From: Luteolibacter pohnpeiensis
GTDB lineage: Bacteria > Verrucomicrobiota > Verrucomicrobiia > Verrucomicrobiales > Akkermansiaceae
Reading direction: 5' to 3'
Assembly: GCF_016595435.1 (NCBI RefSeq)
Contig: NZ_JAENIJ010000021.1
Location: 20,445 to 84,444, forward strand
DNA: 64,000 bases
Below are positions 18,001 through 26,977 of the stretch, one piece after another (within the stretch, counting starts at the first letter, position 1; every line of letters begins with the position of its first letter). Below the pieces are notes generated by a model. It saw nothing but the letters and a program-made list of their open reading frames with translations, had not been told where the DNA came from and did no database searches. Position numbers and translations under genes: made by a program.

Positions 18001-19866
18001 TGGGACATCAGACGAGTCCACCGTGCCGTAGCCGATTCGGGTGCTGTTGAGCTTGATCTGCTCCATGAAAACATAGACCCCGGCGTAATCGGAATCGACA
18101 AGGTCACCCCCGTCACTGTTGTAGAATACTTCGACGAAACGGGTACGCGGCGCATAGCGGCCAAGGCGGCGCGAAACTTCATAGATGAACGGATTTCGGG
18201 TATAGGTCCGGTCAAAGTAGTATGGAGCGTAGAAAACCCAGTCCGATTCGGCGGGCATGTCGAGAATTTCGAGATCCTTGCCATTGTCGGTTTCATCCCA
18301 AAACTCGACGCTGTAGGGTTTTTTCGGGAAATTCTGAGAAGAGGAGCCCCGGTAGCGGATGCCTTCGCGAGTCGAGACATCCGGTTGATTGGCCAGCGAG
18401 CTTACGCCGTTTTCGTCGCGATCAAATAACTGGAAGTAGGCACCAAGCCGTGTGGTGTCGTTCAGGGTCTGGCCCTGGGCATCCATCACGATCATTGGTA
18501 GGTTGGACTCACGATTCGCGAGGCTGCTGCTCAATCGAAGGTAGTGCACCGTGCTGGTGGCACCGCCAGCTCCGGATGAATCAAATATCCGTGCTCTGAG
18601 CAAAGTGGTGGCATTGAGTGTCAATGCACCGGTGTAGAGGGTCGAGGTCGCGGTTGGGACGCTGCCGTCGGTGGTATAACGAATTTCCTTACTGGAGGCG
18701 ACAGCGCCGGAAATCGTCACCGATTTACTGCCGGTGAAAGTTCCGGAAGGAGATGAGAAAGTGACAGTATCATCCAACAGCAGGCCATCACTTCCGGAAT
18801 TTGGGGCACCCGGGGTTGGGACTGCAAAAAAGCCGACCTGCGGCTCTTCATCAGGTTTCGGAACTTGTGCCCAGAGCTCTGGGGAAACCAGAAAGTCGGT
18901 GCTGCTGGTATTCAGGTTGAAGCCCTGAAAGGCCATCACGTTGCTACCAGCCGTCAACTCACTGATATGATCATTGAGGTTCGTGATTTGCCGGACGAGG
19001 CCGTCGACATCATCCACTTTACCGCTGGCCGAAGAATTCCAAGCAAGCGTCGTAGGGGCATTTACGGCGTCCACACGGGTTGTGCCGCCGTTCAGGAAGG
19101 CAGCGTAGCCGTCGTCGTATCGAGTGCGCATTTCCAACGCGAGGATTTGACTTGGGTCATCCACGGTGAATGGCACGCGGAAATAGATGCTAGTGCGCTG
19201 CTGATAGAGCTGGCTCTGCACATTGGTCGTGATGTAAGGGGTCAGATCCACCGGGCTGGTGCTGAGGTCATAGCCGAGTCCCAAGCTCCCGGTAGTCCAG
19301 GAAGTGTCGGAGAAATCTTTCGCAATCCAAGTGTCACCGAGTGTCGAGCTGGTAGGAACCTGATACTTGACGGAACTACCGAGACCAAACAGCTGAACCC
19401 ACTCGCTGGGATTGGTCACGCCATAGGATAGATCGGTTGATTGGGAAGGGTATTCAGGCGAGAACTCGGTGGCGATGCTGACGCCATCGGGCGCGACGAG
19501 AGCCAGATATTCGCCTCCGGCGGAAAGGGCGAAGTTCGTGTGGAGCTCACTGCCAGCAACCGCCCGATCTTTGTTGGAAGCGAAAACAACCAGATAGCCA
19601 TCCGGCGCAAGCGTGGTCCCCGGGAACGTCCATTTCGTAAGGTTGTCCGCTTTATCCGTTAAATGCCAACCATTTAGATTGATGGTTTCGGTGGTTGGAT
19701 TGTGGATCTCAATCCAATCGGAATGATCTCCATCTTCGTCGGTGATGGAGTTGTCATTGGACGCCATGAATTCAGTAATCACCGGCTGGGCGTTCGCGAG
19801 GCCGATGGATGACAAGATTGTCACCAATAGGAGGAGTAAATTCTTTGACACTGCGCGACTGTTCAA
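15085..19866 (-). CDS. Giant exported CotH/lamin-tail/beta-strand-repeat protein
   Basis: A 1,593-residue secreted protein. In order I see a signal peptide (LLLLLVTILSSIGLANAQP) and a lamin-tail-type domain at about residues 28-140 (PVITEFMASNDNSITDEDGD, DWIEIHNPTTETINLNGWHL). Next come a beta-sandwich with DGYAAFLNGG, a chitobiase/hexosaminidase-like module (SKEIRYTTDGSVPTATS), and a CotH kinase-like region at about 455-800 (IRYRGSSSQNFPKKPYSVEF, VWDFDRSMDSYDG). A second TLDGSDPRASGG module follows, then passenger-type beta-strand repeats at about 1010-1400 (LTKLG/LALSG-type units) and a C-terminal FGDGVPNLLRYALGVG module. It is likely a surface or extracellular protein. The start at 19866 would be TTG; a GTG at 19851 is equally good. 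Confidence 0.88.
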   Translation of the reverse strand: MNSRAVSKNLLLLLVTILSSIGLANAQPVITEFMASNDNSITDEDGDHSDWIEIHNPTTETINLNGWHLTDKADNLTKWTFPGTTLAPDGYLVVFASNKDRAVAGSELHTNFALSAGGEYLALVAPDGVSIATEFSPEYPSQSTDLSYGVTNPSEWVQLFGLGSSVKYQVPTSSTLGDTWIAKDFSDTSWTTGSLGLGYDLSTSPVDLTPYITTNVQSQLYQQRTSIYFRVPFTVDDPSQILALEMRTRYDDGYAAFLNGGTTRVDAVNAPTTLAWNSSASGKVDDVDGLVRQITNLNDHISELTAGSNVMAFQGFNLNTSSTDFLVSPELWAQVPKPDEEPQVGFFAVPTPGAPNSGSDGLLLDDTVTFSSPSGTFTGSKSVTISGAVASSKEIRYTTDGSVPTATSTLYTGALTLNATTLLRARIFDSSGAGGATSTVHYLRLSSSLANRESNLPMIVMDAQGQTLNDTTRLGAYFQLFDRDENGVSSLANQPDVSTREGIRYRGSSSQNFPKKPYSVEFWDETDNGKDLEILDMPAESDWVFYAPYYFDRTYTRNPFIYEVSRRLGRYAPRTRFVEVFYNSDGGDLVDSDYAGVYVFMEQIKLNSTRIGYGTVDSSDVPPDGTIDPLAEGDWTGGYLLKIDRADSDEYDWRTNHGIPTQISGTTNSIILSRPKMEDLDGGPYTSDSAATSGSRQVAYIRSYVQSFEDALYADQADGFSTHNYLNYIDRDAWIDHLLMVSFSKNVDGLRLSAFFYKPQNAKLSAGPVWDFDRSMDSYDGRDDSATTWYGSSDATQYFDYDWWGMLSSDPDFAQKFYDRWAELRKTVFSDESLTELVLSMRDEIDSTANGLTSAAARDAARWSSNEPRSGSFTAETQAMLTWILNRASWIDNRTVTGGTLPSAPTITVSGNLVTISGSGTLYYTLDGSDPRASGGTSQGLVYTGTFDIGSASTLIVRAWNGTSWSTASTETFAVPDGDPEFIPTITADWNNNSNWSTSPADYPNGVGASPIIGPPSAGDRDVNLQASVTVGKITFPQDGSVDRNRIEGEDEGNSLTFDNGDDPAELDISGTGEGYVEIEVAGGTQLNSDLQLNVTNLVGDGDYGALRLRESWTGTGGITKLGAGVASFTGDDKLYSGATRIEEGVLQVTGPSAMPNTPSVTVLDGGQLRLTSGGSAEEPRLYTFGGDLFLNGSGRGEEIDDSSGLGKLGALRYDPGSNDNNLAILSNNLEFQSDTDLHVDGGTNELQVTGALRGTGSMRKTGGGILALSGDDSSYTQDVQIENGQLMLRGSIGSAINLADSGVLNVGGSTAALSGTGSLVLPGTSLTTPAITGLNRSMIFTTSAPDLSDSSDSGNALIITNSPGVPTSQDFYLDLSSVTSATIVQGGYLLPASASVADVLDASTTRVFIADSAGSYSFNGQTWRLSTGATLTSVPTTLSTSSGSTSGRILEIRFDGKALTYEAFRSAFFSAADAANAAISDPEATPFGDGVPNLLRYALGVGAGDNVQDFLPKLTFSGTTASFSFPYDPSLRGLRWIVESSSDLDVWNEADVLFDSSTDLNLPDSNGMLTISDEPTGSKQFYRLRVVEDATR

Positions 19867-20006
19867 TCAGTCAACAAGCTGGGGAGCAAGGTCAGTTTTA
19901 CCGCGACATTGCGAATCGCACCAATTTCCTTTTTTGACTCGAATGTCATCATCGTTTAAAGTCGGTGGCTTGGCTTTAGTAGCCGCAAACGAACCACCAA
20001 ATTGCC

Positions 20007-20426
20007 ATGAAATACGTTACCAAAATTGCACTTCCGATGTTGATCGCCCCACTTCTGCTCGCTTCATGCGACAAGAGCTCTCCTGATGCCAGCAGCCGCA
20101 AAATGGACTCAGGGGCCGATAAAGTCGCCGAAGGTGCTGGCGAGATGATGGAGGCCACTGGAGAAAAACTCAGCAAGGCAACCGACGCTGCAGCAGAAAA
20201 GAGCAAGGAAGTCATGTCCGACCTGGGTGAGGCGACGAAGGAGGGCTTGGAGAAGGCGAAAGAAAAAGGCTCCGAAATGATGGATCACACGGCGGATAAA
20301 ATGGAAGAAGGCAAGGAGGCCGCAAAGGCGAAGACGGCTGAGATCATGAAAAAGGCGGGTGAAAAAATGGATGAAGCCGCCGATAAAACCGAAGAAAAGG
20401 CCGATGAAATGAAGGAAGGCGAATAA
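20007..20426 (+). CDS. LEA-like amphipathic-helix lipoprotein
   Basis: A 139-residue protein with a signal peptide ending in the lipobox LLLASC (Cys at residue 21), so a lipoprotein. The remainder is nearly all Ala/Lys/Glu/Asp/Met with no aromatic or Cys residues after the lipobox. It is built from recurring 11-residue-like helical units (KVAEGAGEMMEATGEKLSKA, EGLEKAKEKGSEMMDHTADK). This composition is that of group-3 LEA-like or apolipoprotein-like proteins, which are disordered when hydrated. A protective or envelope-spacing role is inference. It is divergent from the giant CotH gene across 140 bp. Confidence 0.78.
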   Translation: MKYVTKIALPMLIAPLLLASCDKSSPDASSRKMDSGADKVAEGAGEMMEATGEKLSKATDAAAEKSKEVMSDLGEATKEGLEKAKEKGSEMMDHTADKMEEGKEAAKAKTAEIMKKAGEKMDEAADKTEEKADEMKEGE

Positions 20427-20445
20427 TTGCCAGAAATCACCGATT

Positions 20446-23178
20446 TTACCAAGTCAACTGGCGCAGGGTGGCTTTCAAGCCATCCGGCCAGTTGAGGGTT
20501 TCCAGAGTGGCAGGGTCTTTCCAGTCTGGGTTTAGCTCCACCAATTCCTGAAAATGCCGTTGGGCTTCTTCAGGATATCCAGACTGCGCGGCGGAGATCG
20601 CCAAAAGCGCCAGGGCGTTTTCCTGCGAATCATCCGCGTAGCCTGCGGCGAGGCCAACCAGCAGGAAATCGTAGGCGAACTCCGGTCGCTCTGTGAGTAA
20701 AGCAATCCACCCCGACTGTAGGGCGTAATCGGCATTTTGCGGGAACTCCGACATGCCTTTTCCCAGAATATTCATCGCCTGTTTGCCCTTGCCCAGTTGG
20801 AACGCAGAATACGCGGCTTCAGTGAAATCGTGTGGCACATGAGCCTCAGCCGGGTAGTCGGTGATGAGCGATATCCACGCTTCGTGGGCATCCTGATAGT
20901 GTTCCAGAGTTGTCAGTGCCGTGGCTTGGCTGCGAATGCATGGGGCCGGATCTGCTCCGAGCTTGAGGGCTAAATTGGCAATTTGGTTTGCTTCGTCGGC
21001 GGTATCTCGAAGTTTTGCCATGGTATATGCCGCATCCGAACAAGCCACTGCGAGGGTTTTCCGTCCGACTTGGGCCAATGTCTCGGGCGATAGCAGCCGT
21101 TTGGCCAACTGATGCATTTGCTCGACCGTCGGGTCTTCAGGGAGCGACAGGGGCGCCAGCTCCTGATCCAAAGTCGATTGAAGTTGGTCGAATGCGGCTT
21201 CGAAATCGACCTGCTCCCATCCGTCCCAATTTTGAACCATGCGGATTTTATCATACCGGGGCACTCCATTTGGCCACAGGCTGATCACTTCCGGCAGTCG
21301 TTTCTCCAAAATCCCGATTCTCGAAGCGGCCAGTCGTTGCAAGAGAGGGGGTAAATCTTCTGCACGCTGGACGCAGGCGGAGATGATTGCCGACTCGTTG
21401 GATTTCATGGCGAGGCGTAGCGCTTCTGCCGCTACGGGGCCTTTCTTGGGACTTTGTTCGAGATAGGATAAAATCTGATCCTTGTCCCCGGATTCGAAAA
21501 GCTCCCGGACGACTTTCAACGGATCCGTGGACGGGGGTTGGGATGAGGAATCCTCCTCGATTTCATGGCCAACCCATTTGGAGCGATTCAGTCGATCCCA
21601 TAGGGGCTTTGTTACATCCGCAGGCAATCCAATGGGAGGGTCTCCGGCAACAGCATTGAGGACATCTCCGAAATCGATTTCCGGTAGAACTTTCTTCAAC
21701 TCCGTCGTGCGGATGATGCTGAGGCGCTGATATCGCTCATCGTCGTTCAGTGGATGCAGCATCGAATCTTGCTCTCGAAATTCGAGTCCGCACAGAGCGC
21801 TGCAGATGGAGCCTAGGGCTGAAATGGATTCAGTATCAGGTGGTTCAGGCGCATCGATGCCTGATGGCTCATTCTTTGTAGCCGGCAAGAGAGTGTAGAT
21901 TTCAAGCATCCCGCTGCGGGTTCCGACATAGGCTTTGTTGCCTTCGAACGCCAAGGCGGTGACTTCACCTGAACTCCGGATCGGGCTACGATTTGCGCCG
22001 TTGAAAAATGTCGTCGTTTTCTGCACCGTTAGAGGACTGTCTTTGCTCGGAACAAGATTCGCCCAGACTGAAGATTGGCGGCTCCAGGGAATCGCCAGCA
22101 GATCCGTACGGTCTTTGATCGCCAGTTTGCGCGGGAGATTGGCTCCTTGGTCGAGCAGCAGTGCTGGCTGGCTTTTTCCGAGAAGGTAAACCCCTTGAAG
22201 GATTTTCGCTGGGTAGGGAGCAGGTAAATTGGAGATCTGTTCGTTCGGAGTGAGTGAAATCTGAGTGACGGACGCATCTGGCATCAGCAATTGCAGGCCG
22301 CTGCGGTCCAATCTTGCCGCAACTGCTGGCGAGTTCAGTTTTTCGCTGCGGAAAACTTCACCGGTGGCGCTGTCGCAAATGTCCCAGGTCAAATGATCGG
22401 CTTCAGGGCGAGCGAGCAATAAATCGTCCGGCGAAAAAACAAGTACGGAGCTTGGATTGGTATGATCCGGCAGCGAGCCGAGATCGCGGATAGGCTCCAT
22501 GGTCCATGCGTCGCAGAGCAAGGTAACCGCGTGATCTCCAGAACCGCGCTGAACGACCAAATACTTGCCGTTCGGAGAAACGGTCAGGCTGCTGGTGGAT
22601 GCTCCATGGACCGGGAAAAGTTCGGCTCGCATTGACCACGAAATCGCATCCCATCGGACAGTCGTATTCAGCTCGTCGCGTTGCCGACCCTGAGATAGGC
22701 TTACCCAAAGCGAGCCATTCGCAATCGCAAGGTGCTCAATGGGTATCTGGTGCTGGATCTTCGCTTTTGGGAAATACCACTGAATTTTTGTCAGTAGCAT
22801 GATTAAGTTCCTTCTAGCTTGGACGTTCCCTGGATCGAGCCGGAAGGCGGCAAAGTTGAGCGCAAGCGCTTCATCCGCCGGTGAATCTTCAGCGGAATCA
22901 ATCAAATCAGCAGCCAATGCCTTTGCAGACTCCTGATTGTCATCCTGTTGAGGGTTTGTGGAGGCGGCATCGACCGGTGGCAATTCCGTGCCTGGAGCCG
23001 TGCCGAGAGGTTTGGCGGCAGATGCGGAGCTTTGGGCCGATTTCTCCGGCTTTGCACTCTTCGGGGAACGGGGAGTGGATTTGTTGCAGGTAGCCAGGGT
23101 GGCACAGAGCAATGCCCCAGCGGTGACTGCAGCCCGCCGAAAGGTCTTGAACTGGAGATCGTTGACTCTGGAGGACAT
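20446..23178 (-). CDS. Large lipoprotein-like protein with propeller-like and TPR-like parts
   Basis: A 910-residue protein, family not recognised. The N-terminus has a basic stretch, a hydrophobic segment and a Cys (ALLCATLATCNKSTP), so it is probably lipid-anchored, although Thr precedes the Cys. A Ser/Pro/Ala-rich linker follows. Residues about 125-430 look like a WD/YVTN-type beta propeller (LTVSPNGKYLVVQR, VLVFSPDDLLLARPE). The C-terminal third is helical with TPR-like repeats (ALQSGWIALLTERPEFAYDF, AISAAQSGYPEEAQRHFQEL). It is the gene after topB, with a 9-bp-stem hairpin lying against its start codon. A scaffold in the periplasm is the simplest guess. Confidence 0.75.
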   Translation of the reverse strand: MSSRVNDLQFKTFRRAAVTAGALLCATLATCNKSTPRSPKSAKPEKSAQSSASAAKPLGTAPGTELPPVDAASTNPQQDDNQESAKALAADLIDSAEDSPADEALALNFAAFRLDPGNVQARRNLIMLLTKIQWYFPKAKIQHQIPIEHLAIANGSLWVSLSQGRQRDELNTTVRWDAISWSMRAELFPVHGASTSSLTVSPNGKYLVVQRGSGDHAVTLLCDAWTMEPIRDLGSLPDHTNPSSVLVFSPDDLLLARPEADHLTWDICDSATGEVFRSEKLNSPAVAARLDRSGLQLLMPDASVTQISLTPNEQISNLPAPYPAKILQGVYLLGKSQPALLLDQGANLPRKLAIKDRTDLLAIPWSRQSSVWANLVPSKDSPLTVQKTTTFFNGANRSPIRSSGEVTALAFEGNKAYVGTRSGMLEIYTLLPATKNEPSGIDAPEPPDTESISALGSICSALCGLEFREQDSMLHPLNDDERYQRLSIIRTTELKKVLPEIDFGDVLNAVAGDPPIGLPADVTKPLWDRLNRSKWVGHEIEEDSSSQPPSTDPLKVVRELFESGDKDQILSYLEQSPKKGPVAAEALRLAMKSNESAIISACVQRAEDLPPLLQRLAASRIGILEKRLPEVISLWPNGVPRYDKIRMVQNWDGWEQVDFEAAFDQLQSTLDQELAPLSLPEDPTVEQMHQLAKRLLSPETLAQVGRKTLAVACSDAAYTMAKLRDTADEANQIANLALKLGADPAPCIRSQATALTTLEHYQDAHEAWISLITDYPAEAHVPHDFTEAAYSAFQLGKGKQAMNILGKGMSEFPQNADYALQSGWIALLTERPEFAYDFLLVGLAAGYADDSQENALALLAISAAQSGYPEEAQRHFQELVELNPDWKDPATLETLNWPDGLKATLRQLTW

Positions 23179-23202
23179 TCCCGTGGAATAAAACCACGGG
23201 AA
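23178..23202 (-). promoter_or_regulatory. Hairpin abutting the start codon of the 910-residue lipoprotein gene
   Basis: TTCCCGTGG and CCACGGGAA form a perfect 9-bp stem around a 7-base loop in the short gap after topB. On the minus-strand transcript the hairpin ends at the A of the ATG, so it would hide the initiation region. There is no T-run, so a classical terminator is unlikely. Translational control is inference. Confidence 0.45.
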
Positions 23203-23242
23203 CTTGAATTTGTCTTAGGATTCCCGGTGGCCGGTGGACTTG

Positions 23243-25771
23243 CTACTTTTTCGCTGCGGCTTTTTTGGCGGCGCGTGGCGGGAAATCGAAGCCGATTTTG
23301 CCGTCTTTCGGATCAAACGTGAGATGGGCGTCGAATTTCCGTTTGGTGCGGTTTGAGACAAAGCCTTTCAATAGATCGGTCTTGCCTTCGGAGAGCAATT
23401 TCAATGCCTGATCCGCTGGGATTTCACGCTGGAGGATGGACTTGCCGATCCGAATTCCGTTGGCGTCCTTCTTCGTGACGAGCTCCGGCACATGATAGGC
23501 TTTTTCGGTTTCGTAAACTTTCACCTTCTTGCCATCGGCAAGTGTCGCTTCGCCTAGTAACTGATCTTCCGTCAATTCAACTGCGCTGTCTTTTTCATCG
23601 CTGTCGAACACGAAATTCACTTTGAATTTCTCGTCCAACGCCAGGCTGGCATCGAATAGCTTGTTGAATCGCGACTTGAATCCGCTCAATGGGCCGACAG
23701 TGCCTTTGAGGAATAACTCCTTGAGCTCTTCTTCGGTGATGAGGCGGCCAGCGATGTGTTTTTTCAGTTTGAACGGAGTGTCCGGATCGCGCGATTCGTA
23801 AGTCGCATCGGTTTGACGCAGAACAAAATCGCCGTGCACGGGGTGGTGCACTTCCACGTCCGGGAACTTCTGGCTCTTGGCAGCTTCGGCCAAATGATGG
23901 GCTTTTTCGACGATCTCGTTGGTGTAGGAGATGATCTCCTTCATGAACGCTGGGCGCTCCAGCAATCCTTGCTCCATCTGGCGCAATTTGTATTCCCAGT
24001 CACCAGTGAGCTTCGGCGAATAGAGACCCTCAATGTTCATTTGGTGGACCAAAGAGATCAGGCGCATGCCGGTTGGCGTCACGTGAAGGTCGCGGCCGTC
24101 CCGCGCCATGTATTTTTGGGAAATCAATCCCTCAATTGTTGCCGCGCGGGTAGCGGGGGTGCCGAGACCGCGTTCGGACATGGCTTCGCGGAGCGCCTCA
24201 TCATCGACCAATTTTCCTGCCCCTTCCATCGCGGAAAGCAAAGTGGACTCGGTGAACCGAGCTGGCGGACGGGTTTGCTCGTGGATCAGTTCGATCGCAT
24301 CCACATTGGCTTTTTCGCCCTCATCGACTGCAACGAGTTCGTCTTTGCCAGCCGCAACGCCTGGGCGACGACCGTAAACTTCAAGCCAGCCGGGCTTGGT
24401 CAGGATTCGTCCATCGGTTTTGAACACATCCGTAACGGAGCCGTGGTCGATTTTGGTCAGACGGGTGGTTTGTTCGAACTCCGCGTGGGGGTAAAACACG
24501 GCGATGAACCGTTTGACGATCATGTCGAAAACTTTTTGCTCCGTGTCCGAAAGTTTGGCGAATTTGCCGGTCGGAATGATCGCAAAGTGATCCGATACCT
24601 TTTTGGAATCGAACACCCGGCGCAGCTGCGTCAGCTTCGGACCCTTGCCATCGCCGCTGCCAGCCAGAACAGCTTTGGCGAATCCGGCGACATCGAGGTC
24701 GCTGTTGCCGATTTCCTGCATCGTTTCCCGGACGTTTGGCAAATAATCCTCCGGCAAATAGCGGGAGTCGGTCCGGGGATAGGTGATCACCTTATGTTTT
24801 TCATAAAGTGCCTGGGCGATTTGAAGTGTGCCCTTGGCGGAAAACGGCGCTTCACGCTGCAGGGTCGTCAGGTCGTAGAGCTGCGGCGCAATTTGGGATT
24901 GGGCTTTTTTCTCTTCGCTGACCGTGCCGGATTTGCCTTCGCAGCGATCGCGAATGGTTTCGGCAGTCGACTGATCCCAAATGCGTTCCTGGCGACTGTG
25001 CGGGTTCGACTCATCTTTTTTCCATGCCGGATCGATCCATTTGCCGAGATATTGGCCAGCGGATACACCAAAAGTTCCGTGAACTTCGAAGTATGGCGTT
25101 GGTTTGAAGGCTTGGATTTCAGCCTCACGAGCGGCCAGGATGGCCAAAGTTGGCGTTTGCACCCGACCCGCTGCGGTGATGTTGAATCCGCCGTGGCGCG
25201 AGTTGAAGCAGGTCAGAGCACGGGTTGCATTCAGGCCGACCAGCCAGTCGGATTCCGAGCGGCATTTCGCGGCATCCGCCAGCGGCTTCATTTGCTCATC
25301 CGTGCGGAGTTTATCCCACGCTTCGAGAATGGCATTATTGGTCATCGATTGCATCCACAGCCGCTTCACTGGCTTTTGGATGTTTCCGATTTCAATGATG
25401 TAGCGGAAAATCAGCTCTCCTTCGCGGCCGGCGTCGCAAGCATTGACGATGAGGTCGACGTCCTTGCGTTTGGCAAGCTTCAGCACTTGCTTGAGGCGCG
25501 CCTCGGAAGTGGCGATGGGATCCAGTTCAAAACGATCGGGAATGGCGGGGAGAACATCAAATTTCCAAGGCAGCTTTTTCCCGTTTGGCCCCATCGGCAT
25601 GCGCAACTCCACCAAGTGACCGACTGCTGAAGTGATCACGGCATCGTCATTTTCGAAGTATGCATCACGGCCCGAACCTTTCTTTTCGAACTTTCCGAGC
25701 ACCTTCGCGAGGGCGCGGGAGAGGTCGGTCATGACACTTGGCTTTTCGGCAATGATGAGTGTTTTTCCCAT
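23243..25771 (-). CDS. topB: DNA topoisomerase III (type IA)
   Basis: Relaxes negative supercoils and decatenates DNA through a 5'-phosphotyrosyl intermediate. The 842 residues hold the N-terminal TOPRIM domain ([20 protein letters not shown], with [16 protein letters not shown] carrying the metal Asp residues) and the active-site Tyr in [17 protein letters not shown] (YPRTDSRYL is specific for this subfamily). [17 protein letters not shown] is also present. The C-terminal 200 residues carry repeats of a Topo_C_Rpt type ([36 protein letters not shown]). The protein ends in an Ala/Lys-rich tail, AAKKAAAKK. It precedes the lipoprotein-like gene and follows dprA after 87 bp. Confidence 0.96.
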   Translation of the reverse strand: MGKTLIIAEKPSVMTDLSRALAKVLGKFEKKGSGRDAYFENDDAVITSAVGHLVELRMPMGPNGKKLPWKFDVLPAIPDRFELDPIATSEARLKQVLKLAKRKDVDLIVNACDAGREGELIFRYIIEIGNIQKPVKRLWMQSMTNNAILEAWDKLRTDEQMKPLADAAKCRSESDWLVGLNATRALTCFNSRHGGFNITAAGRVQTPTLAILAAREAEIQAFKPTPYFEVHGTFGVSAGQYLGKWIDPAWKKDESNPHSRQERIWDQSTAETIRDRCEGKSGTVSEEKKAQSQIAPQLYDLTTLQREAPFSAKGTLQIAQALYEKHKVITYPRTDSRYLPEDYLPNVRETMQEIGNSDLDVAGFAKAVLAGSGDGKGPKLTQLRRVFDSKKVSDHFAIIPTGKFAKLSDTEQKVFDMIVKRFIAVFYPHAEFEQTTRLTKIDHGSVTDVFKTDGRILTKPGWLEVYGRRPGVAAGKDELVAVDEGEKANVDAIELIHEQTRPPARFTESTLLSAMEGAGKLVDDEALREAMSERGLGTPATRAATIEGLISQKYMARDGRDLHVTPTGMRLISLVHQMNIEGLYSPKLTGDWEYKLRQMEQGLLERPAFMKEIISYTNEIVEKAHHLAEAAKSQKFPDVEVHHPVHGDFVLRQTDATYESRDPDTPFKLKKHIAGRLITEEELKELFLKGTVGPLSGFKSRFNKLFDASLALDEKFKVNFVFDSDEKDSAVELTEDQLLGEATLADGKKVKVYETEKAYHVPELVTKKDANGIRIGKSILQREIPADQALKLLSEGKTDLLKGFVSNRTKRKFDAHLTFDPKDGKIGFDFPPRAAKKAAAKK

Positions 25772-25858
25772 GGAATGAAGATGGCTGGCGAGGCGTTGCT
25801 TGGAGGGACTAGGCCCGGAAAATCGGATTTTGCAAGCGGATTAAGGCGAAGCCGTCAC

Positions 25859-26971
25859 TCAACGCAGGGTGTAGCGGAATCCAGGAAGCACCCGAATCAA
25901 ACGGCGCATTTCCAATTTCATGAGCGTCGCGGTGACGACGTGGGCGGGAAGACCTGACTTTTCAATGATCAGATCGACCGGGGATTCGGCAGCGTTGATG
26001 TAAGAGAAAATCTTAGCTTCATCCTCGGGTAATTCAGGAAGCGGAAGTGGCTTGTCAGAAGGCGTAGCTGTGCTCTTTTGCAAAGGAAGCTGGCCGAGAT
26101 CTTCTAAAATATGATCGCCGTCCATCACTAGAGTTGCTCCGTCACGAATCAACTGATTGCAGCCGAGCGAGGTAGGTTTGTCGATGGGTCCTGGCACGGC
26201 AAATATGGGCTTTCCATATTCCGAGGCCAAATTGGCGGTAATGAGAGAACCGGACCACGCCGGACATTCCGTGACCAGAATGGCTTGTGACCAAGCGGCG
26301 ACGATGCGGTTCCTCATGGGGAAAGTTTGCTTATCTGGCGCCGTGTTTAAGGGGAATTCAGAAACAACAGCTCCATGGCCTTCGGCGATTTTTGCAGCAA
26401 GCGCCAGGTTTTCAGGTGGATAGAGTTTTGCCAAACCGGATCCAAGGACCGCAATGGTGCGACCGTTGGCAGCTAGTGCGGCCTCGTGGGCGGCGGTATC
26501 GATGCCGCGCGCCAAGCCGGAAATGATGGTGTAGCCCGCGCTGGCGAGTTGATAGGAGAGTTTCTTGGTCGCTTGTTTGCCGTAATGGGTCGTTCGTCTG
26601 GAACCGACGACCCCGATCGCATGGCGATCTTTTGGGGATAAGTCACCCCATACATACAACAGTAGGGGAGGGTCGTAGGCATCCCGCAGCGGTGCGGGGT
26701 AGTCGGCGTCATCGTGGGTGATGATCGAAATCCCACGTTGTTCCGCATCGGCGATTTCAGTGAGCGGGTCCGCGTGTGATTCCCAGGAAGTGATGATTTT
26801 TGCCGTTTCCTCGCCAATGCCGTCGACTCGCATCAGTCGATCCTTGGGGGCATTGAGGATGGCGGTGGCGTCCGTGAAGGATTCCAACAGACGGCGCACG
26901 CGGATGGGGCCAATTCTTGGCAGTAAATTCAGAGCAACCAGTGCTTCCCGGGGAGACATTGACGTGAGCAT
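25859..26971 (-). CDS. dprA: DNA-processing protein DprA
   Basis: Binds incoming single-stranded DNA and loads RecA during natural transformation. Of 370 residues, an N-terminal helix-hairpin-helix/SAM-like part (LPRIGPIRVRRLLESFTDA) precedes the Rossmann-like DprA core. The core is marked by IGVVGSRRTTHYGKQATKKL, ISGLARGIDTAAHEAAL, TIAVLGSGL and SEFPLNTAPDKQTFPMRNRI. A winged-helix domain (DLIIEKSGLPAHVVTATLMKLE) closes the protein. It is placed between topB and the FAN1-like nuclease gene. DprA is found in most bacteria, so natural competence cannot be asserted from this alone. Confidence 0.95.
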   Translation of the reverse strand: MLTSMSPREALVALNLLPRIGPIRVRRLLESFTDATAILNAPKDRLMRVDGIGEETAKIITSWESHADPLTEIADAEQRGISIITHDDADYPAPLRDAYDPPLLLYVWGDLSPKDRHAIGVVGSRRTTHYGKQATKKLSYQLASAGYTIISGLARGIDTAAHEAALAANGRTIAVLGSGLAKLYPPENLALAAKIAEGHGAVVSEFPLNTAPDKQTFPMRNRIVAAWSQAILVTECPAWSGSLITANLASEYGKPIFAVPGPIDKPTSLGCNQLIRDGATLVMDGDHILEDLGQLPLQKSTATPSDKPLPLPELPEDEAKIFSYINAAESPVDLIIEKSGLPAHVVTATLMKLEMRRLIRVLPGFRYTLR

Positions 26972-26977
26972 GCAGAT

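Noticed and set aside
23756..25630. Long plus-strand open frame (624 codons) opposite topB
   Set aside because: It mirrors the third-position bias of topB, has no recognised domain and no start signal; topB motifs are on the other strand.
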